A stretch of 64,000 nt of DNA. Source: Psychrobacter sp. FDAARGOS_221 (lineage in GTDB: Bacteria; Pseudomonadota; Gammaproteobacteria; Pseudomonadales; Moraxellaceae). Position numbers and translations under genes: made by a program. Positions 10,501-20,015 of this stretch are shown here, in pieces; the first letter of the stretch is position 1; the number at the start of each line of letters is the position of its first letter. The stretch spans positions 62,001 through 126,000 of the forward strand of contig NZ_NWFK02000001.1 in NCBI RefSeq assembly GCF_002313155.2, read 5' to 3'. The notes beneath the pieces were generated by a model. The model did no database searches and was not told where the DNA came from. It saw nothing but the letters and a program-made list of their open reading frames with translations.

Positions 10501-12010
10501 TAAGGCCTTTGAAGACTGGCGTGCTGAAGTAGAAAAAGAAGATCCGCAGTTCTTATTCTTTACCGATGAAGATGTGCTCAAAGAGACGGCACCAACCACA
10601 GGGGAGTTCCCTGAGATTTGGCAATTGGGTGATTTAAAACTGCCGCTTAAATACGTTTTTGATCCAGCTTCAGAAGATGATGGAGTCAGCATTCGTGTGC
10701 CATTGGCGGCCTTACCACAGTTAGATGCGGTCGAGCTGCTATGGGGTGTGCCAGGTTGGCGCTATGAGCTGGTATTGCAGTTGTTAAAATCTCTGCCAAA
10801 AGACATTCGCCGTAAGATTGTACCGATTCCAGATACCGCCGATCAGCTGTATGACGAGTTAGAAAAGAATCACCAAGTAGGGCTGCTCAATCAATTGTGC
10901 CAAGCCTTACAGCGTCGAGGCGTGGTCGGGGTGACGGCCAATGACTTTAATCCTTCAGCCATTGATCGTTATCTACAACCACAGATTTGTGTGGTCGATG
11001 ATAAAAACCGCATTATCGAAAAGGGTCGTGACTTAAAGGCACTGCAGCAGCGTCATGCATCAGAAACCAGTCAAGCGCTAAGCTCAAGCAAAGACACTGA
11101 AGGGGTACATACTGAGTTCCCAGAGCACTTTAGATTCAGTAAGAACCGCCATAGTGCCGGTATTGTTATGAAGGAGTTTTCGGCCTTAGTCGCTGATGAG
11201 GCGGGCGAAGCGGTTACTATCCATCAGTTTACTGACGTGACTGCGGCTTTAACCGCGCATCGCAAGGGCGTGCTGACCTTAATCAGGCTGCAACTGGGCG
11301 CCAAACAAAAGCAGCTGACCAGCCAAATTGATAAGACCTTCAAGCTGGCATTTGCACCACTTGGCGATATGGAAAAGTTAAAGACCATTCTCGTCGATGC
11401 CACTTTAGATGCGACGATGGAAATTCATGCGCCGCAGTACAATGATCACAAGCAGCTGCTACCGGATAATGCCGATCAGGCTGCGTATAAGCTGGCCAAG
11501 CAATTGCCATTTGATGAGATTGATTTTAACAAAACAGCCGAAGTGCTATTGGCGCAGTTTTTATTGCAAGGGCAGACGGTTCTTAAGCTGTTAAAAGAGG
11601 TCTATAGCCGTTGGCAGCGTATCCGTCGTAGTCTGCTGATGCTCGATCGTGAGATATTCGGCGAGTCGATTGATGATATTGAAGATCAGCTCGATGATTT
11701 GCATTTATCGGACTTTGTGTACCGTATGGATTATGAACATTGGCAGCAATATCCTCGCTATTTAGAGGCGTTAGAGATACGCATTGAGCGCCTTGAGCAC
11801 AATCTTGATGGTGACCTAGATGCGGTTTATGAGCTGGATGTGCACATGGAGCGTCTCGCTGGCCGTGCTGACGATGACAGCATTAGTGAATACCGCTGGC
11901 TGGTTGAAGAGTTTCGCATTCAGCTGTTTGCACAGCCAATGAAAACCCGTCAAGCCGTATCACAAAAGCGTCTGGAAAAAACGTGGGCCAAAGTGACTGC
12001 CCGTAAATAG
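7595..12010 (+). CDS. hrpA: ATP-dependent RNA helicase HrpA (DEAH box)
   Basis: 1471 aa, longer than the ~1300 aa of E. coli HrpA. The polar, Gln-rich N-terminal tail (1-60) is followed by the helicase core: Walker A GETGSGKTT (153-161), DEAH (250-253), SAT motif in ITSATLDTGRF, and motif VI QRKGRCGRVAPG. After these come winged-helix/ratchet regions and the long HrpA-specific C-terminus. A Lys/Ala/Ser-rich linker near 725-765 adds to the length. HrpA proteins remodel RNA and rescue stalled ribosomes in Gram-negative bacteria. The start ATG follows AAAATT with little Shine-Dalgarno character, so the exact N-terminus is less certain than the identity. Confidence 0.95.
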   Translation: MTNDTNSKPSSDQDMTDQNSSSQHTQHKADNRQKNQQQQSDKSAVKPVITPTNDILTAKQLNELPVLAKDRHFLSRLQREITRPNKNIPPKVVAEKQAKFEQIKQRSQQAVQERMDSIPDDMPARLNHELPVSKRAEDIVQAIIDHQVIIVAGETGSGKTTQLPKLAMMAGRGVTGQIGHTQPRRLAARSVANRIAEELEEPLGDTVSFKIRFNEQGTAKSVVKLMTDGILLAELGHDRFLSRYDTIIIDEAHERSLNIDFIMGYLKQLLPKRPDLKVIITSATLDTGRFSEYFAQYDKAKKKMIPAPVIDVEGRGYPVEVRYRPLTDTPVGSSDDDSYDDFEDNLPRAVVAAVEECFEDAVAKGHPEHADILIFAATEAEIREMQEVLIAHGPRHTEVLPLFARQSYSEQQRIFKPSGRGRRIVIATNVAETALTVPGIRYVIDLGFARISRYSYRSRVQRLPIEAISQAAANQRKGRCGRVAPGVCIRLYSEEDFASRPEYTEPEILRTNLASVILQMANLRLGSVEDFDFIEPPDSRLVKDGRKLLDELGALAPKRPDAKKPLAKQTLNDVKLTRVGQKMARMPIDPRLARMLVAGSDFDCMLEMLIIVAALAVQDPRERPAEKRAQADQKHALFRQPDSDFLFYLSLWQALYAGGSNKLSSSQRRNFAKKHYLSFPRLREWERTYRQLEQMVTDLKLLTDSGTAQKDMPKSLPQAALNATAQAKTANKKASKSKSAKGKKTSQNQSSNQISTQVSPVLIADADDVNDELRAVKYANLHRALLTGLLSVIAHKTDQRGEYLAARQQKAKIFPASTVFKQAPAWVMAFEIVETSQVFMRTVAKIEPEWIVSAAGDLLKYHYFEPHWSKKTGRVRAYAQISLFGLIVVAKQLTNYEQVNLEESREIFIRDGLVTGNFGRQAPFLQHNLEKIADVERIEDKLRRRDLLVDEEDLYQFYERKIPAHIASRKAFEDWRAEVEKEDPQFLFFTDEDVLKETAPTTGEFPEIWQLGDLKLPLKYVFDPASEDDGVSIRVPLAALPQLDAVELLWGVPGWRYELVLQLLKSLPKDIRRKIVPIPDTADQLYDELEKNHQVGLLNQLCQALQRRGVVGVTANDFNPSAIDRYLQPQICVVDDKNRIIEKGRDLKALQQRHASETSQALSSSKDTEGVHTEFPEHFRFSKNRHSAGIVMKEFSALVADEAGEAVTIHQFTDVTAALTAHRKGVLTLIRLQLGAKQKQLTSQIDKTFKLAFAPLGDMEKLKTILVDATLDATMEIHAPQYNDHKQLLPDNADQAAYKLAKQLPFDEIDFNKTAEVLLAQFLLQGQTVLKLLKEVYSRWQRIRRSLLMLDREIFGESIDDIEDQLDDLHLSDFVYRMDYEHWQQYPRYLEALEIRIERLEHNLDGDLDAVYELDVHMERLAGRADDDSISEYRWLVEEFRIQLFAQPMKTRQAVSQKRLEKTWAKVTARK

Positions 12011-12032
12011 CTGTTTGGGCTGGATAATTTGG

Positions 12033-12215
12033 AGCCAATCTCGCTTTTCGCTACTATCTGCCAGTCAGGATGCGGCATTCGCTAAGCGATACACTGTCTC
12101 TTACTGCGTGAGCCAGTGTATCGCAAGCTGCTGCAACCCATCTTGACCGTCAGTATATCCGCTACAATCGAGGCTAAACCGCATCCCACGGCCACATTCA
12201 AAGCCTTTAAAAATA
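12033..12215. repeat. Structured interspersed repeat, copy 1
   Basis: The left end (12033-12062, AGCCAATCTCGCTTTTCGCT then ACTATCTGCC) and the right end (from 12151, CAGTATATCCGCTACAATCG then AGGCTAAACC) are nearly identical to those of a second element at 27666-27850. The core differs between the copies but is self-complementary in both. Here GCGATACACTG (12086-12096) pairs with CAGTGTATCGC (12114-12124). Similarity fades around the TTTAAAA at ~12210. It lies directly after hrpA and contains no credible gene. Confidence 0.7.
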
Positions 12216-12290
12216 TCGTATATAGACTGGCATCGAGTTTGTTGGATTTCGTCCCTCGACACCAACCTACAAATTATACAAGATACAGAT

Positions 12291-12313
12291 CCCTTCCTTT
12301 GTTAAAGGAAGGG
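12291..12313 (+). other. Perfect 10-bp hairpin without T-tract
   Basis: CCCTTCCTTT and AAAGGAAGGG flank a 3-base loop. A run of Ts is lacking on both strands, so it is not a classical rho-independent terminator. It could be a transcript-stabilising hairpin or part of the neighbouring repeat region. Confidence 0.4.
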
Positions 12314-12379
12314 TTGGGATGGATTCTATCTCGTCACGTGCTCTTTTTTATCAATACGGAATAAATTTAAACTAAGCCT

Positions 12380-13303
12380 ATGCATTCTCGTAACGAACCA
12401 TCTATTAAGCTCGCCGACGACATCCGCCAGTATTTGCAAATCCATCAGCTTAGCGATAGCTTGCCGGCGATTAGTTATGAAATACTGGCCTTGCAGTTGT
12501 TAGACAGTATTGAGCAACAGCAGCAAATTGAGGTTTTATTTAATCAATCAATACCGCAAACTTGCTGTGATCCAAAATCACCAGACTTTGACCCTATTAA
12601 AGCCATTGTGCTATTAAAAGATTCAGATTATGACGAAGCCTGCTGGCTGTGTTTTTTGCTGATATATACCAATGACAGCGAAGACAACGATTGGGCGTTT
12701 ATGCGTTTATTGTATGGTGCTTTAGGATTATCAGAGTCTAAGCTGACATGGCAGTTTATAACGCAGCAGGTGTCATCAGTAGATGAGGTCTTGCAAGACG
12801 TTTCGGAAGCACTGGCATCGCATCATCCCAAGCCGAAGTTTGGTCATCATAGAGCTTATGAGTCATTGGCTCAGTTGCCTGCGGTGTTTAACAGCTATAT
12901 TGGCTTTATAGGTGAGCAGGGCGGACATCGTGCTTTATTCAAGCCTGAGTCAAATAGGGCTAAGTCAAATAAGGCGGAAGCTGATAAAACGGCTTATTTT
13001 CAAACGCTATATACATTGATACGCCAAAATATTTATCGATTTGGACGGCTATCGACTTTTGAATATCTGTGTTTGCTCGGCAAAATGGATTTGGCAGATG
13101 TGGCGCCAGACAGTTGTTATATAGCAGAGGCCAGTGGTCCTAAACGTGGTGCTAAGCTGTTATTTGGTATGTTAAACAATGAGCAATTAGATGCACATGC
13201 GGTTGGTTTAGCCGATTATTTAGATGTCGGCTATCAGCAAATGGAAGCGGCTATTTGTCACTGGCAAAAGTCACCGAAGCGTTATATCGCTGTCAATCAT
13301 TAA
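12380..13303 (+). CDS. Hypothetical protein, possible helix-hairpin-helix glycosylase-like fold
   Basis: 307 aa, soluble, rich in Leu and Gln at the N-terminus (EQQQQIEVLFNQ) and with a helical C-terminal half (FGRLSTFEYLCLLGKMDLAD, then GPKRGAKLLFG). The C-terminal segment loosely recalls the family annotated as alpha-glutamyl/putrescinyl thymine pyrophosphorylase clade 3, a HhH-type fold, but I match it from memory and weakly. No catalytic residues can be assigned. It lies after a repeat-containing gap behind hrpA and converges with the alpha-hydroxyacid oxidase gene. A short Ser/Asn/Lys-rich insertion is present near 193-210. Confidence 0.65.
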   Translation: MHSRNEPSIKLADDIRQYLQIHQLSDSLPAISYEILALQLLDSIEQQQQIEVLFNQSIPQTCCDPKSPDFDPIKAIVLLKDSDYDEACWLCFLLIYTNDSEDNDWAFMRLLYGALGLSESKLTWQFITQQVSSVDEVLQDVSEALASHHPKPKFGHHRAYESLAQLPAVFNSYIGFIGEQGGHRALFKPESNRAKSNKAEADKTAYFQTLYTLIRQNIYRFGRLSTFEYLCLLGKMDLADVAPDSCYIAEASGPKRGAKLLFGMLNNEQLDAHAVGLADYLDVGYQQMEAAICHWQKSPKRYIAVNH

Positions 13304-13449
13304 ATATAGTTAGCGAAATACTAATCGGTTACGGTGTTAACCTCGCTAAGCCTACATTTGTAGTACTTGCGCTTGGTTGCCTTGTAACCATTTTAGATTT
13401 CTTTAACTATACTCAGTCTAAAAAGCCTGAATATATAAAATTTGAACAC

Positions 13450-13484
13450 AAAAAAGGAATACCGCTTGGGTATTCCTTTTTTTA
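13450..13484. terminator. Bidirectional rho-independent terminator
   Basis: AAAAAAGGAATACC and GGTATTCCTTTTTTT pair around a GCTTG loop. It sits between the convergent genes ending at 13303 and 13514 and has T-tracts on both strands. Confidence 0.85.
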
Positions 13485-13513
13485 TTTTACGCTAATCAAA
13501 AGCATTTATATTA

Positions 13514-14578
13514 TTAAGATTCCCAGATAACCGATGAATCAATTTGGTCAATGCTGCCGCGGCCAGTTAGTAACATTGCCATTTCAAATTCGTGTTGCAG
13601 TATTTTAAGCGCTTTTTCAACACCATCTGCACCGGCTGCGCCTAATGCTTGAGCAATGGGCTTACCTAATAATACTGCATCAGCTCCTAATCCCAGTGCT
13701 TTTAGAACATCAGTACCACGGCGGATGCCACCATCAAGCAGTACCGGAATACGCTTTTCAACGCGCTCAACCACTCTAGGCAGTGCTTCAATAGTTGGCG
13801 GTGCAGTGTCTAGCTTTCTGCCACCATGATTAGAGACAATAATCCCTGCTGCGCCGATATCAATGGCACGCTGTGCATCTTCGGCACTGACAATGCCTTT
13901 AATTAATACTGGTAGCTTAGTGTAGGCAATAAGCTCTTCAACCAGTTGCCAGCTGACTGGTACTGGTCGGCCAATTTTGTAAGGGGTAACCAAATCATCT
14001 GGCAAATTAAAGCCGATTTTCTGCTCTTTGTTGCGTACCGCAGAGGCCACTGAGTCTAAGGTAATACAGATGGCGCGGCAACCGTTGGCTTCTACTTGCT
14101 TGATGACGTCTTTGGCAAACTGTTTGTCTTTTTGAATATATAGCTGAAACCAAATAGGTGTGGTCGCTACTTGTTGAATGTCTTCTAATGAGGTAGAAGT
14201 AAAAGAGCTGATCACACAAGCGGTATTGGCTTTACCAGCCCCTTTAACAGTCGCTAACTCACCATCAGGATGCATGATTCTTTGAAATGCGAATGGGTCT
14301 ACCATAATGGGGTAGTCTAGCGTATCACCAAATAAGCTGACTTTAGTGTCTAACTCGCCTGCTTGATTTAGCACTCTAGGGTTTAAGAAGATATCGTCAA
14401 AAGCGCTGTGATTTTTGTTAAAGGTAATCTCTTCGCCAGCGCCGGTTGAGACATAGGCAAATGCGCTTTGACTCATGTGTTTTTTTGCCAACACTTCAAA
14501 GTCAAACAAGTTGGTAACTTGCGATAAGTCGTTGATAGGATAGTTTTCAAGTTCGTGTTGTAAGCTTTTATTTTTCAT
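13514..14578 (-). CDS. FMN-dependent alpha-hydroxy-acid oxidizing protein (lactate oxidase/LldD-like)
   Basis: 354 aa, the usual length of the glycolate/lactate oxidase family. It oxidises an L-2-hydroxy acid to a 2-keto acid with FMN in a TIM barrel. Visible residues: AYVSTGAGEE near 42-51 (active-site Tyr region), QLYIQKD (second Tyr), ITLDS (FMN-contact Asp), the hallmark SNHGGRKLD with catalytic His and Arg, and GGIRRGTDVLKALGLGADAV phosphate-binding end. The membrane-insertion loop of true LldD appears short, so a soluble oxidase is plausible. The substrate cannot be settled. GGACTTCC on the plus strand (GGAAGTCC on the coding strand) precedes the start. A porin gene lies upstream in the same orientation. 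Confidence 0.9.
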   Translation of the reverse strand: MKNKSLQHELENYPINDLSQVTNLFDFEVLAKKHMSQSAFAYVSTGAGEEITFNKNHSAFDDIFLNPRVLNQAGELDTKVSLFGDTLDYPIMVDPFAFQRIMHPDGELATVKGAGKANTACVISSFTSTSLEDIQQVATTPIWFQLYIQKDKQFAKDVIKQVEANGCRAICITLDSVASAVRNKEQKIGFNLPDDLVTPYKIGRPVPVSWQLVEELIAYTKLPVLIKGIVSAEDAQRAIDIGAAGIIVSNHGGRKLDTAPPTIEALPRVVERVEKRIPVLLDGGIRRGTDVLKALGLGADAVLLGKPIAQALGAAGADGVEKALKILQHEFEMAMLLTGRGSIDQIDSSVIWES

Positions 14579-14692
14579 AGGGGACTTCCTTATTCTAGTT
14601 ATATTTTAAATACATTTTATTTAAGGGTTGTGACTTCAGTGTCTAGTTTTATGTTTCAAGCTTTGGTGTTCAGGACTGGGTCAGCACGTTGA

Positions 14693-15823
14693 TTAAAAAA
14701 TATACTCAAGACCAGCGCCTAACGCAAAGATATCACTGTCACCATTGGCATATACAGCAGAATTATTGCCTTGAGCATCAGTCACCGTTCCAACAACGCC
14801 GCGCACATCTTCTGCTTTGTTATAGCCGGTATAGGCATGGGCAATGATATTTTTGCGCAAGTGATACTGACCGCCGACCACATATTGCTGAGAGTCTGCA
14901 CCACGCACACCGCCAAGATCGCTACTGTTGTTGTACTGCGCATATAAGGTTGTTGGACGCGATAAACCATCTACTCGCCATTGTGCGCTCAGTACATAGC
15001 CTTTTTCTTTAGTCGCCATGTCATCATAATCGGCCTGTTGATATAGAGCACCGATAGTGACTGGCAGATCTGAGATGCGTTCTAAATCGTAGGTTGCTGT
15101 GGCACGTACCACATCGCCGGCAATATCGATGTCTTTATCGTAGGCAATACTGGCGATTAAGCCGCTGTCTTGATCGTAGGTGACATAGCCGCCGTAACCT
15201 TCGCTATCTGCAGGATTGTCAGAAGGCTCATCTGTACTGTACATCAAGGCAACCTCAAACGGCAGATTGTCCTTTTTGGGCGAGGTCCATAGTGCCATAT
15301 TAGAGACACGAGGAATGGCATCGGTCATATTTAACGCACGCACATCAGGCTCAGTTGCAGAAAGTGCTGTTGTGCCATTGTTATCCCAGTAACCACGGGC
15401 GACAACCACATTGTTTATCAAATCAATCGGCGTCCAGTATCTACCGACGCGCAATGTGCCCCAGTCTTTATTGCTTAGACCCAAAAAGTTACTGCGGTTT
15501 TGTAAGCTAACGTCAGTACTGCCAGCGACATCTACGCCAAATTGCAGTTGATAAATAACATCGGTATTTTCGGTAATGGCTTCAGAACCTTTCCAACCAA
15601 TCGATGATTTATAACTGTTGATATCGGTATAGTCTGTACTGTGCTTAGCCTTAAATGATTGGTTATGTTGGGCATTAAGTCGCTCAATTTCCTGACGGTC
15701 TGCTTTGAACTTACCATCGGCATAATCGCCGGCAACAAATAAATTACCAAACATGGTTGGTTCTGCATAGGCTTGAGTTGATAAGGCAGTGGCGATAGCA
15801 AGGCTTAGCACAATTTTTTTCAT
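14693..15823 (-). CDS. Gram-negative outer-membrane porin
   Basis: 376 aa when started at the ATG of MKKIVLSLAIATALSTQAYA; the longer frame begins at an in-frame GTG three codons earlier, which is less likely. A classical signal peptide ends at AYA/EP. The mature chain shows alternating beta strands, a conserved early GNLFVAGDYADG strand, the GWKGSEAITENTDVIYQLQF strand of the porin family and a C-terminal aromatic residue (LGAGLEYIF) needed for BamA recognition. It probably forms a trimeric 16-strand channel for small anionic or neutral solutes. It precedes the hydroxyacid oxidase gene with a ~110-base gap, so uptake of a hydroxyacid is a possible link but unproven. Confidence 0.88.
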   Translation of the reverse strand: MKKIVLSLAIATALSTQAYAEPTMFGNLFVAGDYADGKFKADRQEIERLNAQHNQSFKAKHSTDYTDINSYKSSIGWKGSEAITENTDVIYQLQFGVDVAGSTDVSLQNRSNFLGLSNKDWGTLRVGRYWTPIDLINNVVVARGYWDNNGTTALSATEPDVRALNMTDAIPRVSNMALWTSPKKDNLPFEVALMYSTDEPSDNPADSEGYGGYVTYDQDSGLIASIAYDKDIDIAGDVVRATATYDLERISDLPVTIGALYQQADYDDMATKEKGYVLSAQWRVDGLSRPTTLYAQYNNSSDLGGVRGADSQQYVVGGQYHLRKNIIAHAYTGYNKAEDVRGVVGTVTDAQGNNSAVYANGDSDIFALGAGLEYIF

Positions 15824-16271
15824 AAATATCACTATATAAACACTAGATTAACGTAAATGATGGATATCAAAATCCAATAAAAAGGTTGGTTATAGACGTT
15901 ATAATCTAGCTTATGATAGGCAGATAAGCAAATGCAATTATTAAGATATTCTCTTTATATTTAAAAATAAAATAATTTATATTAAGCAATTAAGACTGCT
16001 ATTTAAGCTAAATTGGTCGAGGTAAATTATAAGTCTAACGGGATTCATAGACGCTCTCTTTTGGTTTATTTTTTTTGGCTTATTTTTTATGATTTATTAG
16101 GTAAGAACATATTATGAGTATATGCTTTATCATTATAAGGGGCGAAAAGAGTGACTGTTATAGTGAAAAGGTAAGCAGTTCTATCCGCTTGTTAAGCAGC
16201 AGGCGTGAATGGTTTAAATAACGTTAATGATTTAAGTAAAATAAATGGTTTAAATAAATTAGGAGCAAAAA
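15824..16271. other. Intergenic region between divergent porin and NTF2-like genes
   Basis: About 450 bases of AT-rich sequence with the two divergent 5' ends. I see repeated short motifs such as GGTTTAAATAA near 16210 and 16250, but no gene, structured RNA or convincing promoter pair. Confidence 0.4.
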
Positions 16272-16631
16272 ATGAAGCAGATGATTAATGAGTTAGAGCA
16301 GCAGCGTTTTGATTATTTGATTAACAAGCAATATGATCAATTTGAAAAGCTATGCGATCCACAACTGCGCTATGTGCACAGTAGTGGCAAAATTGATGAC
16401 TTAACATCTTATATGTATAAGCTAAGACACGGCTATTATAATTATCAAGACATCCGCTTTGACATCGATAACGTGATTGATATGGGCGAGTATGTGATGG
16501 CTACCGGTGACTTGCATCTAAAGCTGCTTGCTGAGGATAAGCCGTTATCATTACAAAACAAAGCCATTTCTATTTGGCGCAAACATGAGGATGGCTACAA
16601 ATTCTTGATGTACCAGGGTACTGCGTTTTAG
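16272..16631 (+). CDS. NTF2-like protein (DUF4440/SnoaL-type fold)
   Basis: 119 aa with the cone-shaped NTF2 fold pattern: an N-terminal helix (MINELEQQRFDYLINKQYDQ), a strand pair around LCDPQLRYVHSSGKIDD, and C-terminal strands (YVMATGDLHLKL, ISIWRKHEDGYKFLMYQGT). Such proteins are small enzymes or ligand-binding domains; no catalytic residues are clear. AGGAGC lies seven bases before the ATG. It is a single gene upstream of a lipoprotein gene in the same direction. Confidence 0.75.
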   Translation: MKQMINELEQQRFDYLINKQYDQFEKLCDPQLRYVHSSGKIDDLTSYMYKLRHGYYNYQDIRFDIDNVIDMGEYVMATGDLHLKLLAEDKPLSLQNKAISIWRKHEDGYKFLMYQGTAF

Positions 16632-16689
16632 GTTGGCGGCTTTAAATGCTTAATACCTATTTTAATTAAATGCTAGGAAGTTATACATC

Positions 16690-17448
16690 ATGTCAATGCA
16701 TAAAGCTCATGCTTTAACGGCCAAAACAGCAAATTTTATCAGCTATATTTTAGCTTTCATTATTGTCATGTTGACTTTAAGTTTAACCGGTTGCTTCAGC
16801 AATAGCAGTACAGAAAAATTGTCGAACGCAACGGTAGTTCAGTCACCCCAAACCCAGACTCATCCGAACATTGAAAGTGCGATTGAGGTATCAGAAGTTA
16901 AACCAGTCGGCATTAACAATAAACCTTCAGAGCCTATCGCCGGTCTTGATGTGCTTGAAGTTTATACTGCAAGAACCACTGATGACGGCATCCAGTTGCG
17001 GTTATTTAATTACGATAAAATAGTATTTGTTAAGGCGCTAATACCGACAGAAGTACTGGCGTACTCTGATACGAATTCAGAACAGGCTTTTGAGTTAGGT
17101 GATCGGGTGCAAATCGTAGGGGATTATAAAAGAGGTTCAGATTACAACAATGTGACTGTGGTCAATGTTAAAAAAGTTCATAAACTAGGAGCAGATCCCG
17201 CTAAAGTCGCTTGTGAAAGTGTTGAGGGTAGAGAGTGGCGATTGGTCGGTATGGCGCAAACACCCACATGTGTTACCAACTATACAGATGCTGGCAAGCC
17301 ATGTCAGTCATCCGATGAGTGTCAGGGTCATTGTATGGTAGGGCACGATATAGAAAGGGCCACTTGTGCAGCAAGTAATAGTTACTTTGGCTGTGGTGCA
17401 ACCATTGAAGACTTTAGAGTAACCGGCTCAATTATCTGCATTGATTGA
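16690..17448 (+). CDS. Lipoprotein with Cys-rich C-terminus
   Basis: 252 aa. A long signal with a hydrophobic helix (about 17-34) ends in a good lipobox, LTGC, so the mature N-terminus should be lipidated Cys. Residues about 70-160 look like a small OB/beta domain (VLEVYTARTTDDGIQLRLFN, then QIVGDYKRGSDYNNVTVVNV). The C-terminal ~70 residues hold about nine Cys in CVTNYTDAGKPCQSSDECQG and what follows, a knot-like pattern seen in some secreted bacterial proteins and suggesting disulfides. AGGAAG precedes the start. Function unknown. Confidence 0.75.
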   Translation: MSMHKAHALTAKTANFISYILAFIIVMLTLSLTGCFSNSSTEKLSNATVVQSPQTQTHPNIESAIEVSEVKPVGINNKPSEPIAGLDVLEVYTARTTDDGIQLRLFNYDKIVFVKALIPTEVLAYSDTNSEQAFELGDRVQIVGDYKRGSDYNNVTVVNVKKVHKLGADPAKVACESVEGREWRLVGMAQTPTCVTNYTDAGKPCQSSDECQGHCMVGHDIERATCAASNSYFGCGATIEDFRVTGSIICID

Positions 17449-17605
17449 ATTTAAAGTATGGCTGAACTTATGGCCATTGTGGCCATTGGTCAACAGGTTG
17501 GCCTTGTTTGTTAATCTATATATTTAAGGTTGCGATTAAAAATAAGTACTTAAAATTAAGGTCTCATAGTAAAACCACAGAGCAAAAGCGACACATGAGG
17601 GTTAG

Positions 17606-18394
<789 letters not shown>

Positions 18395-18498
18395 CTATCG
18401 CAAATAAATTGCTGATTAGGCTTATTTTTATGCGCTAGAAATGCTTATTATGTTTTATAATAACGCACAATCGAACAATCAAACCACAAAGGTGCATT

Positions 18499-19005
18499 AT
18501 GAACCCATCATTTATCAAAAAGTCACGCTCTGCCATTATGCTATTAGCCGCTGGCCTTATCACTACCACTAGCTTTGCCAATAGCGAAGCGCGTCTTGAT
18601 ACCGTAAAAAGTGTTTATGCCCATGCACTGTATGACATTCAAACCACAGGTGATTATGAGGCAGCAGAAGTACTTTATCCTTTTGCAAATAGGGATTTAA
18701 GATACGCTATCGACTTGATTCAAAGTGACAGTGGTGTTGATGATGAGGGTGCGCTTACTGAGTGTCATCAAGCAGGTTGGGGCTTAAATCTGTTAAGCAG
18801 TAATGGCTGGGGGCTAGAAGAAGCGACTGCGCTTGATTTTACAGAGTTGGGCGGCGGTGACGTCAGAGTGCGTATTGACTTCGATGGCGGCTATGACATT
18901 AAAGACTATTCGTTGCTGTGCAATGGAAATAGCTGTGAAATTAGCGATAGCATCGATGTCGATGGCGTATCTGCTTTGGCCAATATCATGCAAATGTGTC
19001 TTTAA
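18499..19005 (+). CDS. Hypothetical secreted protein
   Basis: 168 aa. A signal peptide (KKSRSAIMLLAAGLITTTSFA) with cleavage after FA/NS at about residue 29 predicts a periplasmic protein. The mature part has an N-terminal helical half, a Gly-rich acidic segment (ELGGGDVRVRIDFDGGYDIK) and three or four Cys (ECHQAG, LLCNGNSCE, MQMCL) that could form disulfides. No family recognised. AGGTGC precedes the start by seven bases. Confidence 0.65.
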   Translation: MNPSFIKKSRSAIMLLAAGLITTTSFANSEARLDTVKSVYAHALYDIQTTGDYEAAEVLYPFANRDLRYAIDLIQSDSGVDDEGALTECHQAGWGLNLLSSNGWGLEEATALDFTELGGGDVRVRIDFDGGYDIKDYSLLCNGNSCEISDSIDVDGVSALANIMQMCL

Positions 19006-19124
19006 CCTTGGTTAGTGCTAAATCTGATTAGCGTTAAGCCCGGATAGCTAAATGGCGGATAGTTAACAGTTGGATAGCTAAAAACCAAAGACACAGAATA
19101 CGAAAAAACAGAGGGCGGATAGCT

Positions 19125-19883
19125 ATGAATAAAGCAGCCATTCCGGCGCTATTAATATTTGCAGCGACACTATTGGGTGCGACCACAACGAGCCATGCTG
19201 AATTTGGCAAAATTGTGGATGCCGATGGTTATGTTAATGTGCGTCAAGCGCCAAGTAATAGCGGCAAAATATTAGGGCGAATAACCTCCGGTAAATTTGT
19301 CTATGTGTATGACGATGAGACGTATGACAGCTGGCTATATGGCTATCCTCAATTTGATCCAAATAATGAGTTAAATGGCTATATTCATCATTCTAGAGTG
19401 CGCTTTATCGATAGCGATAAGCAGGGGATGAGTACCGAAGTTGCGATGAGTGCCTTTGATGCAGCACAGCAAACCATTGAGTTTGCAAATGACAAAGTTC
19501 GGGTCACTATCGAAGCGCAAGACTTTGATTATCCTGCCAATAAGCATCAATTTACAGAACAATGTCACCATGACGGTAAACCATTAACCAGCTGCTACCT
19601 GAGTCATTATAAAGGTCAGCCTTTTTGGGGAACCGATGGCGGTGAGCCAAATAATATGAATCACTATAAGGCAATCACGGTAAGCATTGGCGATAACACC
19701 ATTCGTATCCCGCAAAGTGATATTGAAAGCTTGTTTAATATCTATTTGAGAGATACTAAGGTTTATTATGATGCCAATACCGATAGCGTCTATATATCAG
19801 CTACAGAGGGTGATGGTGCTGGAACATATCGAGTGCTGTTTGCCATTGAGCAAGGGCGTTATATCGGCAAAACAGTGGTGTAG
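19125..19883 (+). CDS. Secreted protein with bacterial SH3 domain
   Basis: 252 aa. Signal peptide MNKAAIPALLIFAATLLGA with cleavage near SHA/EF. Residues about 28-95 form a bacterial SH3 (SH3b) domain: DADGYVNVRQAPSNSGKIL, then GRITSGKFVYVYDDETYDSW and a closing YIHHSRVRF. SH3b domains bind peptidoglycan or act as targeting modules. The remaining ~150 residues are a separate beta-rich domain of unknown function. GAGGGCGG lies about ten bases upstream of the ATG. It follows another secreted-protein gene by 120 bases. Confidence 0.75.
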   Translation: MNKAAIPALLIFAATLLGATTTSHAEFGKIVDADGYVNVRQAPSNSGKILGRITSGKFVYVYDDETYDSWLYGYPQFDPNNELNGYIHHSRVRFIDSDKQGMSTEVAMSAFDAAQQTIEFANDKVRVTIEAQDFDYPANKHQFTEQCHHDGKPLTSCYLSHYKGQPFWGTDGGEPNNMNHYKAITVSIGDNTIRIPQSDIESLFNIYLRDTKVYYDANTDSVYISATEGDGAGTYRVLFAIEQGRYIGKTVV

Positions 19884-19930
19884 GGTGTAACTGTTTTAAG
19901 CGCTCAAGCGTTTTAAAGGCTTTATAAGTT

Positions 19931-19964
19931 AAAAAGCTGCTGTCATGTGATAGCAGCTTTTTTT
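19931..19964 (+). terminator. Rho-independent terminator
   Basis: AAAAAGCTGCT and AGCAGCTTTTT flank a ten-base loop and a T-tract follows. It lies 48 bases after the SH3-protein stop and is also usable on the opposite strand. Confidence 0.85.
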
Positions 19965-20015
19965 ATTTTTGGTATGGTTACTGGTATTCAGTCGTACTGG
20001 TTATTCAGGCTGGCA

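Noticed and set aside
12116..12364. 82-codon frame after hrpA
   Set aside because: It runs across the structured repeat and the 10-bp hairpin; the protein is of repeat-derived composition and lacks a ribosome site.
13255..13530. 91-codon frame overlapping the end of the 307-aa gene
   Set aside because: It overlaps a better gene and reads through the bidirectional terminator.
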